The position numbers were made by a program, and so were the translations under genes. From assembly GCF_001556515.1 (NCBI RefSeq), contig NZ_LSJA01000351.1, forward strand, positions 1 to 26,285: a DNA stretch of 26,285 nucleotides, given 5' to 3'. Positions 21,400 to 26,285 of this stretch are shown piece by piece. The DNA comes from Caulobacter sp. CCH9-E1 (GTDB lineage Bacteria > Pseudomonadota > Alphaproteobacteria > Caulobacterales > Caulobacteraceae). Position 1 is the first letter of the stretch, and every line of letters starts with the position of its first letter. The notes under the pieces were generated by a model. The model did not search any database and was not told the origin of the DNA. It was given only the letters and a program-made list of their open reading frames with translations.

Positions 21400-23796
21400 A
21401 TGGACCAGGCGACCACAACTTGGCCCGTGAGGTCTTTGGCGGTGAGAGTTTTCGCCGTGATCCTCGCAGCGATCGGCGCGGTGTTGGCGGTGGGGGGAGC
21501 GTGGCTCCTCAGCCTCGGCGGCTCGCCCTATTACCTAGTGGCGGGTCTTGGACTCGTCGCCGCCGGTGTTCTGCTCGTCCGTCTGCGCCTTGTGGGCGTC
21601 TGGGTCTATAGCGCCATCTTCGTCGCGACCTTGGCCTGGGCGCTTTGGGAAGCCGGACTGAACGGCTGGGCTTTGGTTCCACGCATCGTCGGACCGTATG
21701 TTCTGCTACTTCTCGTCCTGGCCTGCGCGCCCGCCCTCACCCCTCAGCGCGGCCCGCGCCGTGCGGCGCTTGCGCTTTTCGGGGCGGCGACCCTGGTCGT
21801 AGCCGGGATCTTCGGCGCCAGCGCGCTAGGAGGAGGCGGCGCGACCGCCGCGCCGTCCGGCGGCGCGCCTGTCTCCGGAGAGGTCGCGGGCGCCGATTGG
21901 CCGGCTTATGGCGGGACGTACGGGGCCCAGCGCTACTCAACGCTCGCTCAAATCACACCTGACAATGCTGGCAAACTCAAGCGAGCCTGGCTGATCCATA
22001 CCGGCGACCTCCCCGCCTCCGAGACCGCCCGCAAAACGTATGGCGCCGAGACCACCCCGCTGAAGGTCGACGACACGCTCTATCTTTGTACGCCCAAGAA
22101 CATCTTGATCGCGCTGGACCCGCAGACCGGGGCGACGCGTTGGCGTTTCGACCCCAAGGTTCCGGACGCCAATATTCCCTACACCGCCGCCTGTCGCGGC
22201 GTGACCTACTACGCTGTGCCCGGCGCAGCGCCGGGCCAGGCCTGCGCCACGCGCATCATCGAAGGCACCTTGGACGCGCGCCTGATCGCGGTCGATGCGA
22301 GGACTGGCCGTCCTTGCGCGGATTTTGGCTTTGGCGGACAGGTCGACACCGCTCAGGGGATCGGCCAGCACGTCCCCGGGATGTTTTCGATCACATCAGC
22401 CCCGACCATCGTGCGCGGCGTCGTCGTCACTGGCCATCAGGTGCTTGATGGCCAAAAGCGAGACGCGCCGTCCGGCGTGATCCAGGGCTATGACGCCGTC
22501 ACCGGCAAGCTTCGCTGGGCCTGGGATATGGCTCGGCCCGACCGTACGGGCGCGCCTCCGCCCGGCGAGACCTACACCCGCAGCACCCCAAACATGTGGA
22601 CCACCGCGACGGGCGACGAAGCCCTGGGTCTTGTCTATTTGCCGCTCGGCAACAGCGCCGTCGACTATTGGAGCAGCTTACGGTCGCCCCTGGAGAACGC
22701 CCATTCGACCTCGCTGGTCGCCCTCGACGTCACAACCGGCAAGAAGGTCTGGTCCTTCCAGGCGGTGCGCAAGGACGTCTGGGACTATGACCTGGGATCA
22801 CAAGCCACGCTCGTCGATTACCCGACGGCGGGTGGCGTGGTCCCGGCGGTGATCCTGCCCAGCAAACAGGGCGATCTCTATGTGCTGGACCGCCGCACTG
22901 GCGCCCCCATCACCGGAGTCGAGGAACGGCCCGTACCGCAAGGCGGCGTCGAGCCGCATCAGCGCTCGAAGACGCAGCCGTTCTCGCTGTTCCATACCCT
23001 GCGCAAGGCTGACCTGACCGAGGCGCGCATGTGGGGCATGTCGCCGATCGATCAGATGATCTGCCGCATCCAGTTTCGCCGCGCGGCTTACAAGGGCTTC
23101 TATACCCCGCCGGAGACCACGCAGCGCTACATCGAGTACCCTGGCTACAATGGCGGCTCGGATTGGGGTGGTATCGCCATCGATCCCGCGCGCGGCGTGA
23201 TCGTGGCCAACTACAACGACATGCCCAACTATAATCGGCTCGTGCCCCGGGCCGAGGCCGACAAGAAGGGCTGGGCCCCGCGTGGCGAGGAACGCGGCGG
23301 CAGTCTCAAGAAGGGCGCCGAAGGCGCGGGTGATCCGCAGATCGGCGCGCCCTACGCCATCGACGTCAACGCCGGCTGGCGCCTGCCGGGGACGGGCCTG
23401 CTCTGCAAGGAACCGCCCTATGGCGGGATCCGCGCCATTGATCTGAAGACCGGTCGCACCTTGTGGGACCGGCCGATCGGCACGGCGCGGACCAACGGTC
23501 CGTTCGGAATCCCCTCGCATCTGCCGCTGCGGATCGGCACGCCCAACAATGGCGGCGCCGTCGTCACGGCCGGCGGCGTGATCTTCATCGCCGCCACCAC
23601 CGACAACCTGATCCGCGCGATCGATCTGAAAACCGGAAAGACGCTGTGGAGCGACGTGTTGCCCGCTGGCGGACAGGCCACGCCGATGACCTATGAGGCG
23701 GGCGGGAGGCAGTATCTGGTGATCATGGCCGGCGGCCATCACTTCATGGAGACGCCGATCGGCGACGCCCTGGTCGCCTACGCCTTGCCGCGATGA
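21400..23796 (+). CDS. gcd: Membrane-bound PQQ-dependent glucose dehydrogenase
   Basis: 798 residues, the same size as E. coli Gcd. Five N-terminal helices (about 12-150) anchor it in the inner membrane and would receive electrons as ubiquinone reductase. The periplasmic eight-bladed quinoprotein domain starts at 'ADWPAYGGTYGAQRYSTLAQ' and shows tryptophan-docking repeats ('LIALDPQTGATRWRF', 'IQGYDAVTGKLRWAW', 'LVALDVTTGKKVWSF', 'IRAIDLKTGKTLWSD'). Catalytic features include VWDYD (about 460-464, the aspartate pair of mGDH) and SKQGDLYVLDR with Lys489. It oxidises aldoses such as glucose to the lactone in the periplasm, acidifying the medium. No PQQ synthesis genes lie in the window, so cofactor must come from elsewhere in the genome or from outside. 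Start supported by GGAGGG. Confidence 0.95.
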   Translation: MDQATTTWPVRSLAVRVFAVILAAIGAVLAVGGAWLLSLGGSPYYLVAGLGLVAAGVLLVRLRLVGVWVYSAIFVATLAWALWEAGLNGWALVPRIVGPYVLLLLVLACAPALTPQRGPRRAALALFGAATLVVAGIFGASALGGGGATAAPSGGAPVSGEVAGADWPAYGGTYGAQRYSTLAQITPDNAGKLKRAWLIHTGDLPASETARKTYGAETTPLKVDDTLYLCTPKNILIALDPQTGATRWRFDPKVPDANIPYTAACRGVTYYAVPGAAPGQACATRIIEGTLDARLIAVDARTGRPCADFGFGGQVDTAQGIGQHVPGMFSITSAPTIVRGVVVTGHQVLDGQKRDAPSGVIQGYDAVTGKLRWAWDMARPDRTGAPPPGETYTRSTPNMWTTATGDEALGLVYLPLGNSAVDYWSSLRSPLENAHSTSLVALDVTTGKKVWSFQAVRKDVWDYDLGSQATLVDYPTAGGVVPAVILPSKQGDLYVLDRRTGAPITGVEERPVPQGGVEPHQRSKTQPFSLFHTLRKADLTEARMWGMSPIDQMICRIQFRRAAYKGFYTPPETTQRYIEYPGYNGGSDWGGIAIDPARGVIVANYNDMPNYNRLVPRAEADKKGWAPRGEERGGSLKKGAEGAGDPQIGAPYAIDVNAGWRLPGTGLLCKEPPYGGIRAIDLKTGRTLWDRPIGTARTNGPFGIPSHLPLRIGTPNNGGAVVTAGGVIFIAATTDNLIRAIDLKTGKTLWSDVLPAGGQATPMTYEAGGRQYLVIMAGGHHFMETPIGDALVAYALPR

Positions 23797-23863
23797 TCGC
23801 TCTCTCCGCTATTCGACGTGACCCAAGGGTCATACACGTCCTGCGGCGGTCTACCGTCGAGAC

Positions 23864-24949
23864 ATGGCCACGAGGCTCATGACCGACTCGCCCGACCGCA
23901 CCCTTTCCTCCGCGCGCCTGGCCTTGGCCCTGCTGGCGACCGTTTCGTTGGTCTTTCTAGTGTGGCGGCTGGCCCATGTCGCTTTGATCGCTTTCGCCGC
24001 GGTCATCGTGGCGGTGTTGCTGCGCGCCCTGGCCGATCCGCTAAGCCGGCGCGCGCGATTGCCCGAGGGCGCGGCCCTGGTCGTATCGGGTCTCGTTATT
24101 GTCGCCGTGCTGGCCGCGGCCAGCTGGCTGTTCGGCGCGACGGTGGTTGGCCAATTGAACGGATTGGCGGCGCGCCTGCCCCGCGATGAAGCGCAGCTGC
24201 GTACGCTTCTCGAACGCTTGCCGTTCGGAGCGGCGCTGAGTGATTTTTCCTTCAACGCGGGGACCTTGGCGGGAGGCGTGCAGGGTGTGGCCGGACGCGT
24301 CGGCGGCTATGCGTTAAACGCCTTCTCCGCCCTGACCAACACCGCCCTGGCCCTCGTGGCCGGCGTCTATCTGGCGCTGAAGCCCGCGGCCGCCCGCGAG
24401 GGGCTGCTGCTGCTCGTTCCCGAGTCTCGAACGAGCACGATGCGCGCGGTCCTGGACACCGCGGGCCGGGCGCTTCGGCTCTGGCTTTTGGGAACCTTCG
24501 CCGACATGGCCGTTGTTGCGGTGATGACCGGCGTCGGAACGGCCCTCATCGGCCTGCCATCGCCCGTGGCGCTGGGCATACTCGCTGGCGTGGCTTCGTT
24601 CGTGCCGATCGTGGGCCCCATCGTCTCGGTAGTCCCGGCGCTGCTGATCGCCGTGCAGGAAAGCCCATCCATGGTGCTCTGGACGGTCCTTGTCTATGTC
24701 GCCGTGCAACAGATCGAGAGCAATCTGATCTTTCCCTTCATTCAACGCCGAGCGGTGGATTTGCCTCCCGTCCTGAGTCTGTTCGGGGTGCTGGCGTTCG
24801 GGGTCCTGCTGGGGCCGCTTGGGGTCGTATTGGCCACGCCCTTGCTGGTTGTCGGCCTCGTGTTCCTCAAGCGCCTCTATGTCCGGGAGAGCCTTGGCAA
24901 AGCCGTTAAGATTCCTGGCGAGATCAGCGAGGGCAAGACCACGCCATGA
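23864..24949 (+). CDS. AI-2E family (PerM/TqsA-like) permease
   Basis: 361 residues; ATG 23879 is an alternative start with GAGG close upstream. The layout is that of the family: two N-terminal helices (about 20-55), a third at about 75-95, a soluble periplasmic segment ('LNGLAARLPRDEAQLRTLLE'), then 'ALALVAGVYLALKPAAAREG' and a block of four or five C-terminal helices. That block includes the conserved line 'PSPVALGILAGVASFVPIVG' followed by PIVSVVPALL, and 'QQIESNLIFPFIQRRAVDLP', the strongest family motifs. Members export or pass AI-2, Na+/H+ or are of unknown function, so the name should not be read as quorum signalling. It overlaps the antiporter gene by ATGA, suggesting a joint role in ion balance. 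Confidence 0.9.
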   Translation: MATRLMTDSPDRTLSSARLALALLATVSLVFLVWRLAHVALIAFAAVIVAVLLRALADPLSRRARLPEGAALVVSGLVIVAVLAAASWLFGATVVGQLNGLAARLPRDEAQLRTLLERLPFGAALSDFSFNAGTLAGGVQGVAGRVGGYALNAFSALTNTALALVAGVYLALKPAAAREGLLLLVPESRTSTMRAVLDTAGRALRLWLLGTFADMAVVAVMTGVGTALIGLPSPVALGILAGVASFVPIVGPIVSVVPALLIAVQESPSMVLWTVLVYVAVQQIESNLIFPFIQRRAVDLPPVLSLFGVLAFGVLLGPLGVVLATPLLVVGLVFLKRLYVRESLGKAVKIPGEISEGKTTP

Positions 24950-26196
24950 CGCCATTTCACCTGGCGGCATTGCTGCTGGTCCTTGTGGCGGCGATCGGGT
25001 GGCTGAATGTGCGGCTGCTTCACCTGCCTACCGGCGTGGCGATGGTGCTGGCCGGTAGCCTTGGCGCGGCGGGCCTCCTGCTCCTACGCTGGATCGCGCC
25101 CGGCGGCGGGGCGGCGGCGGCGATCGCCACGCTGGGCCGCGTCGATTTCACCAAGGCCATTCTCGACTATCTGCTGGCCTTCCTGCTTTTCGCTGGAGCC
25201 TTGCAGGTCGACTTGGCCGCCTTGCGTCGTCGAGCCCTGGCGATATGGACGCTGGCGACCCTGGGGGTCATGGCCTCGACCGCGATCGTGGGGGGCGGAC
25301 TTTGGCTTGGCGCCAAAGGGCTGGGCGTCGAGCTGCCGCTCCCCTGGGCCCTGGTGTTCGGCGCGCTGATCAGTCCCACGGATCCGATCGCCGTGCTCGC
25401 CGCCGTGCGAAATGGCGGCTTCTCCAAACCGTTACAGTCCGTTCTGCAAGGTGAGGCGCTGTTCAACGACGGCGTCGGCGTCGTCATCTTCAGCGCCGCG
25501 GTGGCGGTGGCCGCCGGAGGCGGCGAACTGCATCCGCTGACCGCCCTTGGCCAGGTTGGGCTCGAAGCCGCCGGCGGTCTCCTCCTTGGCCTGGCGCTGG
25601 GTTGGATAGCGATCCTCGCCACCCGGGCCATCGACGACTACGCGGTGGAGGTGGCCATTACCCTGGCCCTAGCCGCCGGCGCCTATAGCCTCGCGCAGAT
25701 GCTTGAAGTCAGCGGGCCGATCGCGGCCGTGGGCGCGGGCTTGCTGGTCGGCGATCGCGGGGTTCAGACGGCGATGAGTGACACGACCCGGCGGTACGTG
25801 CGCGGGTTCTGGGCCCTCGTCGACGAAATCCTCAACGCGGCGGTGTTTCTGCTGTTGGGGCTGGAACTCGCGGTGCTTGGCCTGGCCTGGCGCGACGCGG
25901 GCCTCTGGCTGCTGGCCATCGCGCTGGTGCTCGCCGCCCGCTTGGTGGTTGTGGCGCCGTGGGGCGCGATCATGCGGCTCCGGCGAGAGGCCTGCGGCGC
26001 GACCCCAGTTCTAGTCTGGGGCGGCTTGCACGGAGCGCTCTCGCTGGCGCTCAGCCTGCCCGACACAGGTCCGCGCGATCGGGTGCTGTCGATCACCTAT
26101 GCGGTCGTGTTGTTTTCCGTCGTGGTCCAGGGGCTGACCTTCCCCGCCGTGGCGCGTCGCCTCGGCGACCGCGGCGAAGCCGAGCCTGCGGTCTAG
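24946..26196 (+). CDS. CPA1 family Na+/H+ (or K+/H+) antiporter
   Basis: 416 residues, starting in the ATGA overlap with the preceding permease. About twelve helices. Signature elements are 'LVFGALISPTDPIAVLAAVR' (near 137-156, the unwound-helix S/P-T-D-P motif) and 'LQGEALFNDGVGVVIF' (near 167-182), which holds the Asn-Asp pair that binds Na+ and H+ in electroneutral exchangers. A further family mark is 'WGGLHGALSLALSLP' near 358-372. The C-terminus is short, with no cytosolic regulatory or cyclic-nucleotide domain as found in NhaP-type relatives. It exchanges cytosolic Na+ or K+ for external H+, restoring pH and ion balance. It ends the rightward series and is followed by a probable insertion-sequence end at 26235. 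Confidence 0.93.
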   Translation: MTPFHLAALLLVLVAAIGWLNVRLLHLPTGVAMVLAGSLGAAGLLLLRWIAPGGGAAAAIATLGRVDFTKAILDYLLAFLLFAGALQVDLAALRRRALAIWTLATLGVMASTAIVGGGLWLGAKGLGVELPLPWALVFGALISPTDPIAVLAAVRNGGFSKPLQSVLQGEALFNDGVGVVIFSAAVAVAAGGGELHPLTALGQVGLEAAGGLLLGLALGWIAILATRAIDDYAVEVAITLALAAGAYSLAQMLEVSGPIAAVGAGLLVGDRGVQTAMSDTTRRYVRGFWALVDEILNAAVFLLLGLELAVLGLAWRDAGLWLLAIALVLAARLVVVAPWGAIMRLRREACGATPVLVWGGLHGALSLALSLPDTGPRDRVLSITYAVVLFSVVVQGLTFPAVARRLGDRGEAEPAV

Positions 26197-26234
26197 ATCC
26201 TTTTCGAGGCAAACTAGGAGGTCGCAGCCGGAGC

Positions 26235-26285
26235 TGATCTTCCCCCGAAAAAGTGGACGGGGTTAAGCCGCTCTGCGTTCCATCT
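26235..26285. mobile_element. Probable terminal inverted repeat of an IS3-like element (cut by window edge)
   Basis: The sequence from 26235 (TGATCTTCCCCCGAAAAAG then TGGACGG) matches the typical outer end of many IS3-family elements, where TGANC-CCCCCGAAAA-GTGGAC recurs. On the minus strand, TAA at 26264-26262 closes a frame ending MERRAA, which could be the tail of a transposase gene running in from the right. Only 51 bases are visible, so the family and orientation are tentative. The 38 bases between the antiporter stop and this point hold nothing recognisable. Confidence 0.4.

Noticed and set aside
1..26285. CRISPR array, tRNA, rRNA, prophage or toxin-antitoxin genes
   Set aside because: No regularly spaced direct repeats, no cloverleaf-like sequence and no phage, Cas or toxin motifs were seen on either strand.

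Overview
The window is GC-rich with strong G/C bias at third codon positions. It has many TonB-dependent receptors, PepSY membrane proteins and short overlapping gene junctions, which fits an alphaproteobacterium of the Caulobacter type. That assignment comes from overall gene style and family content, not from a marker gene. I saw no rRNA, tRNA or CRISPR array. The sequence is cut at both ends: a YVTN beta-propeller gene runs off the left edge, and what looks like one end of an IS3-like element enters at the right edge.

Left third (1-9653), metal and iron uptake. A leftward pair (DUF305 protein, then a YVTN beta-propeller protein) is divergent from a rightward operon of TonB receptor, PepSY membrane protein and a 62-residue membrane protein. 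Between them lie two back-to-back elements of the form GGGAATAA-N11/12-GGGCGTCT, which look like ECF-sigma promoters. A second, parallel operon (TonB receptor, membrane protein, larger PepSY protein) starts at 5252 behind a Fur-box-like palindrome. The two modules have the same logic (outer-membrane receptor plus inner-membrane PepSY protein, probably for ferric-siderophore or metal-chelate handling) but apparently different regulators.

Middle (9654-10775), a scar. A leftward gene of about 200 codons is broken by two frameshifts, and head-to-head with it lies the C-terminal half of a second DUF305 gene. The remnants are 35 bases apart, suggesting deletion and decay.

Right two thirds (10706-26196), a stress-physiology cluster. 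It encodes a ClC chloride transporter with a small overlapping membrane protein, a 33-residue membrane peptide, trehalose synthesis (otsB-otsA), a small membrane protein divergent from a MarR regulator, a tandem universal-stress protein with a membrane-anchored partner, an SLC13-like permease, a degenerate receiver-like protein, an MscS channel, a YetF/DUF421 protein, a PQQ glucose dehydrogenase (gcd), an AI-2E family permease and a CPA1 Na+/H+ antiporter. These products suit osmotic, pH and envelope stress.

The most interesting signal is a shared 19-bp operator-like element (core ATCG-NN-TCACGAT, 6-5-6 inverted repeat). It occurs upstream of the ClC gene (12406-12424), between the MarR gene and its divergent neighbour (15459-15477), and upstream of the receiver-like gene (19043-19061). 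At the MarR locus it sits exactly between the -35 and -10 of a good sigma70-like promoter. I infer a local regulon for the cluster, with the MarR protein as the natural candidate regulator.
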